A stretch of 64,000 nucleotides of DNA from Rhizobacter sp. OV335 (GCF_900142965.1 NZ_FRCQ01000017.1:84538-148537); one strand, 5' to 3'; positions 42,792-52,796 are shown, numbered from the stretch's first letter. Translations and numbers: made by a program. The notes: a model not told the origin generated them from the letters alone.

Positions 42792-45700
42792 ATGGTCGAC
42801 ACGTCGTTGGGATTCCTCGAAAGAGGCGGGGAGATGGGCGAGCGCATGCGCGCCTTCGATTGGGGCCGCACGCCGCTCGGCGACCCGATCGGCTGGCCGC
42901 AGAGCCTGAAGACCATCGTGCGGGTGATGCTCGACTCGCGCTTCGCGATGTGGATGGCCTGGGGCAGCGAGGCGACGTTCTTCTGCAACGACGCCTACCT
43001 GCCGACGGTGGGCATCAAGCGCGACTGGGTGCTCGGCGCACGCGCCGACGTGGTCTGGGCCGAGATCTGGCACGACATCGGCCCGCGCATCGACCAGGTG
43101 CTCAGCACCGGCACCGCCACCTGGGACGAAGGCCTGCAGCTGTTCCTCGAACGCAGCGGCTACCTCGAGGAAACCTTCCACACCTTCTCGTACAGCCCGG
43201 TCTACGACGATGCCGACAGCGTGGCCGGCATGCTGTGCGTGGTGGTCGAAGACACCGAGCGTGCGATCGGCGAGCGCCGGCTGCGCCTGCTGCGCGAGCT
43301 GGCGGCGCTGCCGATCCGCGAGCTGCCGTCGCTTGCGGCCGCCGCGGCGCAGCTCGTCTCGACGCTCGGCAACAGCCCGCAAGACCTGCCGTTCGCCGCG
43401 CTGTATTTGCCCGATCGCCTGCCCGACGGCCCCGATGCGCCCGACGGCCGCGACGCGGCGCTTGCCCGCATCACGCAGACGGCCAACGTGCCGCCCGATG
43501 CGCTGCCGCGTCGGTTGGCGCGCGATGCGGCGTCGCCGGGCCCGCTGGCGCAGGAAGTGCGCGAGGCCGAGCGCAGCGGTCTGCCGCAGCTGGCCGACGG
43601 CATCGCGGCCCAGGTCGGCGAGATCCGCGGTGCGTGGACCGAGCCGGTGCAGCAGGCGGTCGTGCTGCCGCTGGTGGTGGCCGGGCAGGCCCCGAACGTC
43701 GGCGCGCTGGTGGTGGGCATCAGCCCGCGCCGGCGGCTCGACGACGACTACCGCAGCTTCCTGTCGCTGGTGGCTTCGCAGGTCGCGTCGCGGCTCGGCG
43801 AGGTGCGTGCACGGCTGGAAGAGCGCCAGAAGGCCGAGGCGCTGGCCGAGCTCGACCGCGCGAAGAACCTGTTCTTCAGCAACGTGAGCCATGAACTGCG
43901 CACGCCGCTCACGCTGATGCTCGGGCCGCTGCAGGACGCGCTGCTGCGCCCGGACCTGCCGGCCGACCTGGTCGAGGCGCTGCAGCTCGCGCATCGCAAC
44001 GGCGAGCGGCTGCGCAAGCTCGTCAACTCGTTGCTGGAGTTCTCGCGCATCGAGGCCGGGCGCGTCGAGGCGAGCTACCAGGCGACCGACCTGGCGGCGC
44101 TGACGCGCGATTTCGCGTCGGCCTTCCGCTCGGCGATCGAGCATGCCGGGCTGCGCTTCGTCGTGGCCTGCGAGACGCTGTCGAACGAGGTGTTCGTCGA
44201 CGTCGACATGTGGGAGAAGGTGGTCCTGAACCTGCTGTCGAACGCGTTCAAGTTCACGTTCGACGGCGAGATCGCCGTCTCGCTGCGCACCGAGGCGGGC
44301 CAGGCCGTGTTGGAGGTGCGCGACACCGGCATCGGCATGGACGACGAGGCGCTCGCCCATGTGTTCGACCGCTTCCACCGCGTGGCCGGGGCGCGGTCGC
44401 GCTCGCACGAAGGCACCGGCATCGGGCTGGCGCTGGTCAAGGAGCTGGTGCGCCTGCACGGCGGCAGCGTCACCGTGACCAGCGCGCCGGGAAGCGGCAG
44501 TTGCTTCGTGGTGCGCGTGCCGCTGGGCGTGGCGCACCTGCCGGCGCACCGCGTGGGCGTCGCGCCGGTAGCCGCGACCGCATCTGGCACCGCGTTGGCC
44601 ACGACAGGCAGGGCGATGGCGCTGGATGCGTTCGCCGAGGACGCGCTGCGCGCCGGCCAGGCGCCGGGCGTGCCATCGCGTTCACAACGGCCGGGTGACG
44701 CGTCGCGCGCGACCGTGCTGGTGGTCGATGACAACGCCGACATGCGCAGCTACATCGCCGGCGTGCTGGGCGCGCGCTGGAACGTCGAGGGCGCGGCCGA
44801 CGGCCTGCAGGCGCTGGCCGCGATCGCCCGGCGCCGGCCCGACGTGGTCGTGACCGACATCATGATGCCGGAGCTCGACGGTTTCGGCCTGCTCGCGCGC
44901 ATCCGCGCGCATGACGCGTTGCGCACGCTGCCGGTGATCCTGCTGTCGGCGCATGCCGGCGAAGAGGCGCGGCTGGAGGGGCTGGCCAAGGGGGCCGACG
45001 ACTACATCGTGAAGCCGTTCTCGGCGCGCGAACTGGCGGCGCGCGTCGAGGTGCTGCTGGTGCGCGAGCAGATGCATGCGATCCGCGATGCCGCGAACCG
45101 CCGGCTGGTCGAGGTGTTCGACAACGCGCCGGTGGCGGTCGCGCTGCTCGACGGTCCGCAGCACGTGTTCAGCTATGCGAACGACGAGCAGCGGCGCCTG
45201 GTGGGCGACCGTCCGCTGCTGGGGCTGCCGCTGCTGACGGCGATGCCCGAGCTGCGCGACCTGAACGTGAAGGAGCTGCTCGACAGCGTGATGCGCAGCG
45301 GCGAGCCGTACTTTGCGAAGGCCTTCGAGGTGCGGATGCCCGAGCCGCGCTACTTCGATTTCGTCTACCAGCCGCTGACCGAGCCGGACGGCACCCAGCC
45401 GGTCAAGATTGCCGTGGTCGCCTACGAGGTGACCGAGCAGTTGAGCGCGCGCCAGCAGGCCGAGGACGCGAGCCGCGCGAAGGACGAATTCCTCGCGATG
45501 CTGGGCCACGAGCTGCGCAACCCGCTTGCGCCGATGCTCACGGCGCTGCACCTGATGCGCATGAACTGGAAGGATGCGGCGGTCAAGGAGCGCGGCATCA
45601 TCGAGCGCCAGGTGCGGCACATGGTGCGGCTGGTCGACGACCTGCTCGACGTCGCACGCATCACGCGCGGGCGCGTCGAGCTGCAGCGTGCGCCGCTCGA

Positions 45701-46562
45701 CCTGGGCGCGGCGATCGGCCAGGCGGTCGAGACGGTGAGCCCGCTGTTCGAGCAGAAACGCCAGCGGCTGGAGGTGCGGGTCGAGGAGCCGCTGCCGCTG
45801 CACGGCGATGCGGTGCGCCTGGGGCAGATCGTCGCGAACCTGCTGACCAACGCGAGCAAGTTCACCGAAGTTGGCGGGCACGTGGCCTTGCAGGCGCGGC
45901 GCGATGGCGACGATGCGGTGCTGGTGGTCGAGGACGAAGGCATCGGCATGTCGTCCGACGAGTTGATGGTGGTGTTCGAGCCCTTCGTGCAGGGCAAGCG
46001 GCAGGCGCTGAACCGGCCGCACGGCGGGCTCGGCCTGGGCCTCGCGATCGCGCGCAGCCTGGCGGCGCTGCACGGCGGCACGCTGGGCGCGCAGAGCGAC
46101 GGGCCGGGGCGCGGCAGCCGGTTCACGCTGCGGTTGCCGCTGCAGGCGCCCGGCGCTCCGGCCGAGGCGCCGGCGGGCGCCGATGCGTGGCGCGTCGCCA
46201 CGCACGGCAGCGTGCGGCGCGTGCTGGTCGTCGACGACAACCAGGACGCAGCGACCACGATGGCCACCTTGCTGGAGGCGCTGGGCCACCTGCCGGTGGT
46301 CGCGCACGACGGGCCGTCGGCGCTGCAATTGCTGGAGCAGCAGGAGGTCGACATCGCGGTGCTCGACATCGGGCTGCCGGTGATGGACGGCTACGAACTG
46401 GCGCAGCGCATCCGCGCAAAGGCGGGTGGCCACGCGCTGAAGCTGATCGCGCTGACCGGCTACGGGCAGGCGGAAGACCGGCTCAAGTCAGCCGCGCATG
46501 GTTTCGACGAGCACCTGGTGAAGCCGGTCGACATGGAGACGCTGCTGCAGTTGCTGCGGTGA
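42792..46562 (+). CDS. Giant hybrid kinase with two kinase cores and two receivers
   Basis: A 1256-residue cytoplasmic hybrid kinase (ATG 42792). In order: an N-terminal PAS (about 15-155, with WGRTPLGDPIGWPQSLKT), a GAF-like domain (about 165-345), and HisKA-1 ([17 protein letters not shown], about 370) with HATPase-1. Then come receiver-1 (TVLVVDDNADM, Asp in VVTDIMMPELDGF, Lys in IVKPFS), a second PAS (about 775-885), HisKA-2 (FLAMLGHELRNPLAPML, about 900) with HATPase-2, and receiver-2 (RVLVVDDNQDA, Asp in AVLDIGLPVMDGY, Lys in VKPVD). Both His and both Asp can be seen, so an internal relay is possible. The doubled kinase core is the striking point. No partner gene is adjacent. The small helical gene at 46570 converges on it. 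Confidence 0.92.
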   Translation: MVDTSLGFLERGGEMGERMRAFDWGRTPLGDPIGWPQSLKTIVRVMLDSRFAMWMAWGSEATFFCNDAYLPTVGIKRDWVLGARADVVWAEIWHDIGPRIDQVLSTGTATWDEGLQLFLERSGYLEETFHTFSYSPVYDDADSVAGMLCVVVEDTERAIGERRLRLLRELAALPIRELPSLAAAAAQLVSTLGNSPQDLPFAALYLPDRLPDGPDAPDGRDAALARITQTANVPPDALPRRLARDAASPGPLAQEVREAERSGLPQLADGIAAQVGEIRGAWTEPVQQAVVLPLVVAGQAPNVGALVVGISPRRRLDDDYRSFLSLVASQVASRLGEVRARLEERQKAEALAELDRAKNLFFSNVSHELRTPLTLMLGPLQDALLRPDLPADLVEALQLAHRNGERLRKLVNSLLEFSRIEAGRVEASYQATDLAALTRDFASAFRSAIEHAGLRFVVACETLSNEVFVDVDMWEKVVLNLLSNAFKFTFDGEIAVSLRTEAGQAVLEVRDTGIGMDDEALAHVFDRFHRVAGARSRSHEGTGIGLALVKELVRLHGGSVTVTSAPGSGSCFVVRVPLGVAHLPAHRVGVAPVAATASGTALATTGRAMALDAFAEDALRAGQAPGVPSRSQRPGDASRATVLVVDDNADMRSYIAGVLGARWNVEGAADGLQALAAIARRRPDVVVTDIMMPELDGFGLLARIRAHDALRTLPVILLSAHAGEEARLEGLAKGADDYIVKPFSARELAARVEVLLVREQMHAIRDAANRRLVEVFDNAPVAVALLDGPQHVFSYANDEQRRLVGDRPLLGLPLLTAMPELRDLNVKELLDSVMRSGEPYFAKAFEVRMPEPRYFDFVYQPLTEPDGTQPVKIAVVAYEVTEQLSARQQAEDASRAKDEFLAMLGHELRNPLAPMLTALHLMRMNWKDAAVKERGIIERQVRHMVRLVDDLLDVARITRGRVELQRAPLDLGAAIGQAVETVSPLFEQKRQRLEVRVEEPLPLHGDAVRLGQIVANLLTNASKFTEVGGHVALQARRDGDDAVLVVEDEGIGMSSDELMVVFEPFVQGKRQALNRPHGGLGLGLAIARSLAALHGGTLGAQSDGPGRGSRFTLRLPLQAPGAPAEAPAGADAWRVATHGSVRRVLVVDDNQDAATTMATLLEALGHLPVVAHDGPSALQLLEQQEVDIAVLDIGLPVMDGYELAQRIRAKAGGHALKLIALTGYGQAEDRLKSAAHGFDEHLVKPVDMETLLQLLR

Positions 46563-46569
46563 GCGGGCT

Positions 46570-46752
46570 TCAACCCGCCGCCTTGGTACGCATCTCCTCG
46601 TACTTGCCTTTCAGGATTTCTGCGTAGGCCAGGTCATTGCTGACGTCCGATCGGTCGTCTTCATTCAGGGCGCCACTCTTCAGCGACGTTTCGTATTTCT
46701 CGATCAAGGCTTCGAGTGCCGAGATGATGCAGTTGATTTCGGACCATTCCAC
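46570..46752 (-). CDS. Small helical protein of unknown function
   Basis: A 60-residue frame from GTG (complement of 46750-46752), with GGAAGAG about 8 bases upstream on the minus strand. It reads VEWSEINCIISALEALIEKY, then a Glu/Asp/Lys-rich helical stretch to EILKGKYEEMRTKAAG. It looks like a helical hairpin. I know no family. Its codon use is balanced and less GC-rich than around it, and the gap to the nitronate monooxygenase gene is only 44 bases, so they may be one transcript. Confidence 0.5.
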   Translation of the reverse strand: MEWSEINCIISALEALIEKYETSLKSGALNEDDRSDVSNDLAYAEILKGKYEEMRTKAAG

Positions 46753-46796
46753 GTGGTTGCTCTTCCATTGACACGGCGGGCCAAAGCGTACGCCCG

Positions 46797-48020
46797 TCAG
46801 GCCGGCAGCGGCGTCACCATGTACCTCAGCAATTCCCCCACCCCGCGGATCTGCGCCCCGAACGGCAGTTTGCCGACGCCTCGAAAGAACAACCCCTTCT
46901 TCACATCCCCTCGCAGTGCCGCCGCGAGCTGCGTGTCGATGCAGAACTGCCCCCAGCCCGGCAAGCCGTCGCGCAGGCCGCATTGCGCGAGGCAGTCGAA
47001 GTCGAGCGTGCAGCGCGGCTTCACGTGCACCGTCTGCTGCAGGCGCGGTTCGGCCTTCAGGTAGTTGCGCAGCCACACCGTGGGCACCGCGCGTGCCGGC
47101 AGGCCGGCCACGCTGGTGAACTCGACCAGGTCTTCGTCGCGCGCCTGCGCCAGCACCTGCTTGAAGGCCGCGTGCGCATCGCATTCGTGCGTCACCGCGA
47201 ACGGCGTGCCCAGTTGCACCGCCGCCGCGCCCAGGCCTTGCAGGCGCAGCACGTCGGCATGGCTGCGCACGCCGCCGGCGGCGATCAGCGGGACCTCGCG
47301 TTCGTAGCCGCCGCTGCGCAGGAAGGCCAGCACCTGCGGGATCACCGTCTCGAAATCGAAGCGGGTGTCGTGCAGGTCGCCGATGCGCGCCGCGCCCAGG
47401 TGCCCGCCGGCCAGCCCCGGGTGCTCGATGACGATCGCATCGGGCAGGCGCTTGCGGCGCTCCCACTTGCGCACCAGCAGTTGCACGCCGCGTGCGTCCG
47501 ACAGGATCGGGATCAGCAGCGCCTTCGGGTGATCGCTCGCCAGCTCCGGCAGGTCCAGCGGCAGCCCGGCGCCGACGACGACCGCGTCGATGCCGCATTC
47601 GAGCGCGCGCGTCACCGACGGCGCATAGTCGCTGACCGCGCGCATCACGTTGATCGCGAGCAGGCCGCGCCCGCCCGACAGCTCGCGCGCGGCGCGGATC
47701 TCGCGCTCGATGGCCACCAGGTTGGCCGCGTTGATCGCCAGCTTGGCGCTCGCGGTCGCCGCGGGTCCGGGCGGCAGGTCGGGCGTCTGCGCCATCAGGT
47801 CCGGATGGAGTCGGCGCAGGTCCACCGACGACAGAGTGCCCATCGCGCCCAGCCCCGCCACCGTGCCCGCGAGCCGATGCGCCGAGACGCCCACGCCCAT
47901 GCCGCCTTGCACGATCGGCAGCAGCGTGCGGCCGCCGAGGCGCAGCGGCTGCAGGCCACCGCGCACGGTCTCCTCCATCAAGGCAGCGGGCAGGGCGGAG
48001 CGATCGGTGGATTCGTTCAT
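46797..48020 (-). CDS. Nitronate monooxygenase family protein
   Basis: A 407-residue FMN TIM-barrel protein of the nitronate monooxygenase/2-nitropropane dioxygenase family. The signs are PIVQGGMGVGVSAHRLAGTV, DAVVVGAGLPLDLPEL, IVIEHPGLAGGHLG (GGH phosphate/catalytic region), VPLIAAGGVRSHADV and AAAVQLGTPFAVTHECDA. The last ~70 residues carry CTLDFDCLAQCGLRDG, a Cys-rich segment absent from simple NMOs, so this belongs to a longer subgroup. I prefer the ATG complementary to 48018-48020, since an FNR-type box at 48077-48090 would put the transcript start near 48042; the ATG at 48053 would lie before it. Its physiological substrate is unknown. Confidence 0.85.
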   Translation of the reverse strand: MNESTDRSALPAALMEETVRGGLQPLRLGGRTLLPIVQGGMGVGVSAHRLAGTVAGLGAMGTLSSVDLRRLHPDLMAQTPDLPPGPAATASAKLAINAANLVAIEREIRAARELSGGRGLLAINVMRAVSDYAPSVTRALECGIDAVVVGAGLPLDLPELASDHPKALLIPILSDARGVQLLVRKWERRKRLPDAIVIEHPGLAGGHLGAARIGDLHDTRFDFETVIPQVLAFLRSGGYEREVPLIAAGGVRSHADVLRLQGLGAAAVQLGTPFAVTHECDAHAAFKQVLAQARDEDLVEFTSVAGLPARAVPTVWLRNYLKAEPRLQQTVHVKPRCTLDFDCLAQCGLRDGLPGWGQFCIDTQLAAALRGDVKKGLFFRGVGKLPFGAQIRGVGELLRYMVTPLPA

Positions 48021-48076
48021 CGGGCAGGGCGGGGTCACGGTGGCCGGCACCATAGCAACGGCACGGCCGGCGCGCC

Positions 48077-48090
48077 TTGCGCCGGATCAA
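48077..48090. promoter_or_regulatory. FNR-type box before the nitronate monooxygenase gene
   Basis: TTGCG-CCGG-ATCAA fits TTGAT-N4-ATCAA in 8 of 10 defined positions (the left half is degenerate). It is centred about 64 bases before the ATG at 48020, a position from which a class II promoter could act. It is the weakest of the three boxes in the window. Confidence 0.45.
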
Positions 48091-48168
48091 GTCTCAACGC
48101 ATCACGAGGTCGAAGCCACCGTCCGCGGCGCGGCGCGCGCGCCTTGGTCCAGCGCAGCCCGGGGGGAC

Positions 48169-48966
48169 TCAGCGGTGCGCCAGGCAGGCCTCGATCTCGG
48201 CCAGCAGCAGTGCCGACTCCATCGGGCGCTGGAGGTAGCGAAGCGCACCGAGCTGCAGGCCCAGCGCGCGCGAGGCCTCGTCCTGGTGCGTGGACGACAG
48301 GAAGATGAAGGGAATGTCGCGCAGCCACAGGTCGGCCTTCACGGTGCGGATGAAGTCGAAGCCGCTGCCCTCGGACATCCCGACGTCCGACAGGATCAGC
48401 GCCGGCCGGTGCTCGCGCGCGAGCCGCAGCGCGTGAGTCGGCGTCCCGGCCGTGACGACCGTGTAGCCGTGCGGCTCCAGCAGGTCGCGCTTGAGTTCCA
48501 GGTTCATCGGCGAATCGTCGACCACCAGCACCGTGACGCCCCTGGGCGGCAGCCGCTTGAAGGTGGGCTGCGGCTGCGGCGCCTCGTTGGCGCGCAGCGT
48601 CGTCGGCAGCGCTGCGTTGACGGCCTGGATGAAGGCCAGTGGCTCCAGCGGCTTGGCGATGTAGCCGTCGAAGCCGTGCGACAGCACCCGGTCGCGGTCG
48701 CCCACCATCGCGAATGCCGTCACCGCCACCAGCGGGATCTCGCGCAGCGACGGGTCGGTCTTGGCGTCGTGCGCGAACGCATAGCCGTCGAGCACCGGCA
48801 TCTGGATGTCGCACAGGATCAGGTCGGGGCGCTCGCGGCGGGCGATCTCCAGGCCGATGGCGCCGTCAGCCGCCTTCATCGTCTCGAAGCCGAAGGCGCG
48901 CAGCAGGTAATCCATCAGCTCGCGGTTCGCCGCGTTGTCTTCGACGATCAGGATGCGTGCGCTCAT
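48169..48966 (-). CDS. Double-receiver response regulator
   Basis: A 265-residue protein of two receiver domains in tandem with no output domain. Receiver 1 (about 1-120) has [12 protein letters not shown], Asp in [14 protein letters not shown] and Lys in YIAKPLE. Receiver 2 (about 140-260) has [12 protein letters not shown], Asp in [14 protein letters not shown], and the usual Lys position is QRPME, so Lys seems replaced by Arg. Receiver 2 may therefore signal poorly. Its ATG overlaps the stop of the sensor kinase gene upstream (ATGA), so the pair is surely one operon and the partner is clear. Output may go by phospho-transfer to another protein. Confidence 0.9.
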   Translation of the reverse strand: MSARILIVEDNAANRELMDYLLRAFGFETMKAADGAIGLEIARRERPDLILCDIQMPVLDGYAFAHDAKTDPSLREIPLVAVTAFAMVGDRDRVLSHGFDGYIAKPLEPLAFIQAVNAALPTTLRANEAPQPQPTFKRLPPRGVTVLVVDDSPMNLELKRDLLEPHGYTVVTAGTPTHALRLAREHRPALILSDVGMSEGSGFDFIRTVKADLWLRDIPFIFLSSTHQDEASRALGLQLGALRYLQRPMESALLLAEIEACLAHR

Positions 48967-50789
48967 CGTGCGGGCAGGTGCAGGGTGAAACAGCTGCCGC
49001 GGCCGCATTCGCTGTCGAGTTCGATGCGCCCGCCCAGCAGCTCGGCCAGCTTGCGGCTCAGGTACAGCCCGAGGCCGGTGCCCTCGATGCGGCTGCGCGA
49101 CGTCGCACTGCCCACGCGGGTGAAGGCCTGGAAGAGCCGCGCCTGCTCGTCGGCACCGATGCCCGGCCCGGTGTCGCTGACCGACACCGACACACCGGTC
49201 GCGTCCGGCGCATCCAGCGTGACCGTCACCGTGCCGCTCTCGGTGAACTTGACCGCGTTGCTCACCAGGTTGAGCACGATCTGCTGCAGCGCGCGGGCAT
49301 CGCTGTCGACCGACACGTCCTGCGGCGGCAGCCGCACCAGCAGCCGCAGCCCCTTGGCCTCGGCCGTCGGGCGCAGCGTCGCGGCGACTCCCTCCACCAG
49401 CGCGCGGCAGGCCACCGGCTTGAACTGCATCTGCACGTTGCCGGAATCGATCTTCGCGAGGTCGAGCAGGTCGTTGATCAGCGACAGCAGGTGCTTGGCG
49501 CTCGACTGCACCATCGTCAGCTGCTTCTCCTGGTCGCCCGTCAGCGGCCCCGGCAGCCTCATCAGCAGCAGCCCGGTGAAGCCGATCACCGCGTTCAGCG
49601 GCGTGCGCAGCTCGTGGCTCATCGTCGCGAGGAACTTGTCCTTGGCCTGGTTCGCGCGCTCCAGCTCGACGTTCTTCTCCTGCAGCGCATGCTCGACGCG
49701 GCGGCGCTCGGAGATGTCGCGGATCGAGCCGCTCACCAGCGTGCCTTCTTCGGTCTCCAGCGGGCTCAGGCTGATCTCGACCGGAAACTCCGAGCCGTCG
49801 CGTCGGCGCCCCTGCAGCTCGAGCCCGGCGCCCATCGGCCGCACGTTCGGGTCGGCGAAGAACTGGTGCCGATGGCCCGGGTGCAGCGCGCGGAAGCGCT
49901 CCGGCACCAGGATCTCGATCGGCTGGCCCAGCAGCTCGACGCGCGGGTAGCCGAACAGCCGCTCGGTCTGCGTGTTCACCAGCACGATCTGGCCGCTGCG
50001 GTCGACGATCACGATCGCGTCGGGCGCCGATTCGAGCAGCCCGCGGAACTTCTGCTCGGCCTTGCGGCGGTAGGTCATGTCGCGGATCGCGCTCATGCCC
50101 ATGCGGCCCGCCTCGGTCTCCAGCGGGCTCAGGCTGATCTCGACCGGGAATTCCTCGCCGTTCTGACGCAGCCCGTACAGCTCGAGCCCGAGGCCCATCT
50201 CGCGCGTGCGCGACTGCGCCAGGTAGCGCGCCAGGTGGGCGCCGTGCGCGCTGCGATAGCGCTGCGGCATCAGGTGCTCGAGCGGGCGGCCGGCCAAGTC
50301 TTCGTGCCGGTAGCCGAAGACCGCCTCGGCCTGGCCGTTGACGAACACGATGCGGCCGATGTCGTTGACGATCACGATCGCGTCCGGTGTCGATTCCAGC
50401 AGGCCGCGGTAGCGGGTGTCGATCAGGTGGGCGTCGCGCGCCACCTTCATGTGCGTCACGTCGGCCATGCCGTAGGCGCGCACCGTGCTGCCGGGGTTGC
50501 CGGGCTCTGCGGCCAGGACACGCACCGACGCGAGCACGTAGATCAGCGAGCCGTCCTTGCAGCGGCGCACCACCTCGTGGCTGCGCCCGTCGTCGTGCGG
50601 CGGCTCGGCCATGCCCGCGGGGAGCAGCAGGTCGGCCAACCGACGCCCGAGCGCTTCGTCGCGGGAATAGCCGAACAGGGCCTCGGCGGCGTGGTTCCAC
50701 CAGGTGACGTTGCCGCCGGCGTCGGTGGCGACCAGCGCCTCCGGCGAGTGGTGCGCCAGCTGTACCGCCAGCAGCTCCGTTGCTGTCAT
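48963..50789 (-). CDS. PAS-PAS-PAS sensor histidine kinase
   Basis: A 608-residue cytoplasmic kinase with three PAS domains (about 1-120, 125-250, 255-375), then HisKA ([20 protein letters not shown], about 400) and HATPase_c ([28 protein letters not shown]). PAS 2 and PAS 3 are near repeats of each other (MGLGLEL.../MGAGLEL..., each followed by [13 protein letters not shown]), a sign of internal duplication. No transmembrane helix is seen. I started at the ATG complementary to 50787-50789, with GGGAGGG 8 bases upstream on the minus strand. The double-receiver regulator is translated from an overlapping start behind it. The hemerythrin gene is divergent. Confidence 0.92.
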   Translation of the reverse strand: MTATELLAVQLAHHSPEALVATDAGGNVTWWNHAAEALFGYSRDEALGRRLADLLLPAGMAEPPHDDGRSHEVVRRCKDGSLIYVLASVRVLAAEPGNPGSTVRAYGMADVTHMKVARDAHLIDTRYRGLLESTPDAIVIVNDIGRIVFVNGQAEAVFGYRHEDLAGRPLEHLMPQRYRSAHGAHLARYLAQSRTREMGLGLELYGLRQNGEEFPVEISLSPLETEAGRMGMSAIRDMTYRRKAEQKFRGLLESAPDAIVIVDRSGQIVLVNTQTERLFGYPRVELLGQPIEILVPERFRALHPGHRHQFFADPNVRPMGAGLELQGRRRDGSEFPVEISLSPLETEEGTLVSGSIRDISERRRVEHALQEKNVELERANQAKDKFLATMSHELRTPLNAVIGFTGLLLMRLPGPLTGDQEKQLTMVQSSAKHLLSLINDLLDLAKIDSGNVQMQFKPVACRALVEGVAATLRPTAEAKGLRLLVRLPPQDVSVDSDARALQQIVLNLVSNAVKFTESGTVTVTLDAPDATGVSVSVSDTGPGIGADEQARLFQAFTRVGSATSRSRIEGTGLGLYLSRKLAELLGGRIELDSECGRGSCFTLHLPAR

Positions 50790-50958
50790 GTCGAACCCTC
50801 CCTGCACCCGGGGGGAAATGCGCGAGGCCGGGTGCGGTGCGTTGTTTTCAGATGTGACCGCATTCAACTCCAGGCAGAGGCAGCGCGCAACCGGGCCTTC
50901 CCACCGATTCACGGCTTGACTTGCGTCGGATTTCGCCACCCTTTGCCGAGGCACTCGC

Positions 50959-50972
50959 TTGATGCGGATCAA
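50959..50972. promoter_or_regulatory. Perfect FNR-type box before the hemerythrin gene
   Basis: TTGAT-GCGG-ATCAA matches the FNR/ANR consensus at all ten defined bases. It is centred 65 bases before the hemerythrin ATG at 51031, which fits class II activation with a short leader. The divergent kinase gene start is 170 bases away and is the less likely target. Confidence 0.8.
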
Positions 50973-51030
50973 GCCGCAGCGGCGGCCCGGGCGCCAAGCT
51001 CGGGCTTCCGTCGCCGACCGGGACATCGCC

Positions 51031-51660
51031 ATGAACCACGCTGCCATCCGCGTCATCCTCGAAGAACACAGCGCCATGTCGGCGATGCTGCGCTCGATCA
51101 GCCTGCTGCTGGCCGATCACCGGCGCCGCGGCAGCCTGCCGGATTTCGCGGTGCTGCGCGCGATGCTGTTCTACGTCGACGAATTCCCCGAGCGGCTGCA
51201 CCACGCGAAGGAGAGCGAGTTGCTGTTTCCGCTGCTGCGCAAGCGCACCACCGAGGGCGACGAGGTGCTCGACCGGCTCGACCGCGAGCATGCCGACGGC
51301 GAGCGTGCGATCCGCGAGCTGGAGCACGAGCTGCTCGGCTTCGAGATGATGGCCGACACCGGTCAGCTGTGCCAGCGGCGCGACCGTTTCGAGCAGGCGA
51401 TGCAACGCTACGTCGACTTCTACCTCGCCCACATCGCGGCCGAGGAAACCGAGGTGCTGCCGCTGGCGCGGCGCGTGCTGACGGCCGAGGACTGGGCCGG
51501 GCTCGACAGTGCGTTCTGCGACAACCGCGACCCGCTGACCGGCCACGAGCCGGACGAGAACTACCGCCATGTCTTCAAGAAGATCCTGTGGGCGCTGCCG
51601 CCGCCGTTGGGCATCGGGCCCGCACTGGCCCACACGGCCCGGCCGCCGGGCGGGCGTTGA
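51031..51660 (+). CDS. Hemerythrin HHE-domain protein
   Basis: A 209-residue protein with a hemerythrin-like four-helix bundle. The iron ligand pattern is seen in [35 protein letters not shown] and [15 protein letters not shown], i.e. paired His/Glu helices that can bind a di-iron or oxygen/NO-reactive site. Such proteins sense or store oxygen, or repair iron-sulfur clusters (YtfE type). Length is typical. I chose ATG 51031; a longer frame from 50959 would begin inside the FNR box. The lipoprotein protease gene starts 4 bases after the stop, so the two form an operon, probably oxygen-responsive. Confidence 0.9.
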   Translation: MNHAAIRVILEEHSAMSAMLRSISLLLADHRRRGSLPDFAVLRAMLFYVDEFPERLHHAKESELLFPLLRKRTTEGDEVLDRLDREHADGERAIRELEHELLGFEMMADTGQLCQRRDRFEQAMQRYVDFYLAHIAAEETEVLPLARRVLTAEDWAGLDSAFCDNRDPLTGHEPDENYRHVFKKILWALPPPLGIGPALAHTARPPGGR

Positions 51661-51664
51661 CCGC

Positions 51665-52711
51665 GTGGGGCGCCTGTCGCGGGCCTTCGTGCTGGCCGGC
51701 CTGCTCGGCCTGGCCGGCTGCGCCGCCGGGTTGCCGCCCGCGGCCCCCGCGCCGGCGGCGGGTTTCGCGGTGGCGGTGAACCGCGGCAGCGCGTTCGCCG
51801 TCGGCGTCTACGGGATCGGCGCCGATGCCGATGCGGATGTCGACGACGCCTCGCTGCCGCGTGGCGATGAACTCGCGCCGTGGAGCACCGCCCAACTGCC
51901 GGCGCGCGTCGGCGCCGGCTTCTTCATCGACGACAGCGGCGCGGTCGTGACGGCGGCGCACGTCGTCACCGGTGCGCACCAGGTGCTGGTGAAGCTGCCC
52001 GACCAGCGCGTGCGTCCCGCACGGGTGCGCGCGATCGACCGCGACATGGACATCGCGCTGCTCGACATGGACACGCCGCCCGACGGCGCGCCGGTGTTCG
52101 GCCGTTCGGCCGCGCTGCGTGCCGGCGACTGGGTGCTGGCGGTCGGCGAGCCCTACGGCCTGAACCGTTCGGTGGTCGCCGGCATCGTCGGCGGGCGGGC
52201 CCGGCATTTCGCGGAGGACGGCGAGGTGCTGTTCATCCAGAGCGACCTGACGCTGAACCCCGGCAATTCCGGCGGCCCGCTGCTCGACGCCCGCGGCGCG
52301 ATCGTCGGCATGAGCCTGCGCACCGTGGTCGGCCCCTACGGCAGCTCGGGCGTCAGCCTGTTCATGCCGATCGAGGTGGTGCAGCAGGTGGTGGCCGAGC
52401 TGCGCAGCGAGAACGTGCCGCCGCGCCCGCGGCTGGGCGCGGGCTTCGAGGACGTGTCGCCGCTGGCGGCCTGGCACGCCGGCCGGGCCGATGCACGCGG
52501 TGCTTTCGTCAATGCGGTGGCGCGCGGCAGCGTCGCGGCCGGGCTCGGCCTGCGCGTGGGCGACATCGTGGTCGGCATGAACGGCAGGGCGCTCGGCGAC
52601 AGCGGCGATTTCGTGCGCGCGCTGCTGTCGTGGCGCGCGCTGCCGGGCACGCGGCTGACGGTGTTCCGCGCGGGCGGCTTCGTCGAGCTGCGCGCTGCCG
52701 AGTCGCGCTGA
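51665..52711 (+). CDS. HtrA-like serine protease lipoprotein with PDZ domain
   Basis: A 348-residue periplasmic trypsin-like protease, GTG start at 51665. The N-terminus ends in the lipobox LLGLAGC, so Cys19 should be lipidated. The protease domain shows His in VVTAAHVVTG, Asp in DMDIALLDM and Ser in NPGNSGGPLL. A PDZ domain follows (about 265-345: RGSVAAGLGLRVGDIVVGMNG). It resembles DegP/DegQ in order but is shorter, with only one PDZ. It should degrade damaged periplasmic proteins. It is downstream of the hemerythrin gene and 85 bases before a response-regulator gene, so all may respond to oxygen or stress. Confidence 0.9.
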   Translation: MGRLSRAFVLAGLLGLAGCAAGLPPAAPAPAAGFAVAVNRGSAFAVGVYGIGADADADVDDASLPRGDELAPWSTAQLPARVGAGFFIDDSGAVVTAAHVVTGAHQVLVKLPDQRVRPARVRAIDRDMDIALLDMDTPPDGAPVFGRSAALRAGDWVLAVGEPYGLNRSVVAGIVGGRARHFAEDGEVLFIQSDLTLNPGNSGGPLLDARGAIVGMSLRTVVGPYGSSGVSLFMPIEVVQQVVAELRSENVPPRPRLGAGFEDVSPLAAWHAGRADARGAFVNAVARGSVAAGLGLRVGDIVVGMNGRALGDSGDFVRALLSWRALPGTRLTVFRAGGFVELRAAESR

Positions 52712-52796
52712 GCCGAGCGACGTGCCGCGTATAGTGCTGCCGGGCGGCCGGGGGCATGCCGCCGGCCGCGCGACTGCGCAAATGGGGGAGCATGTC

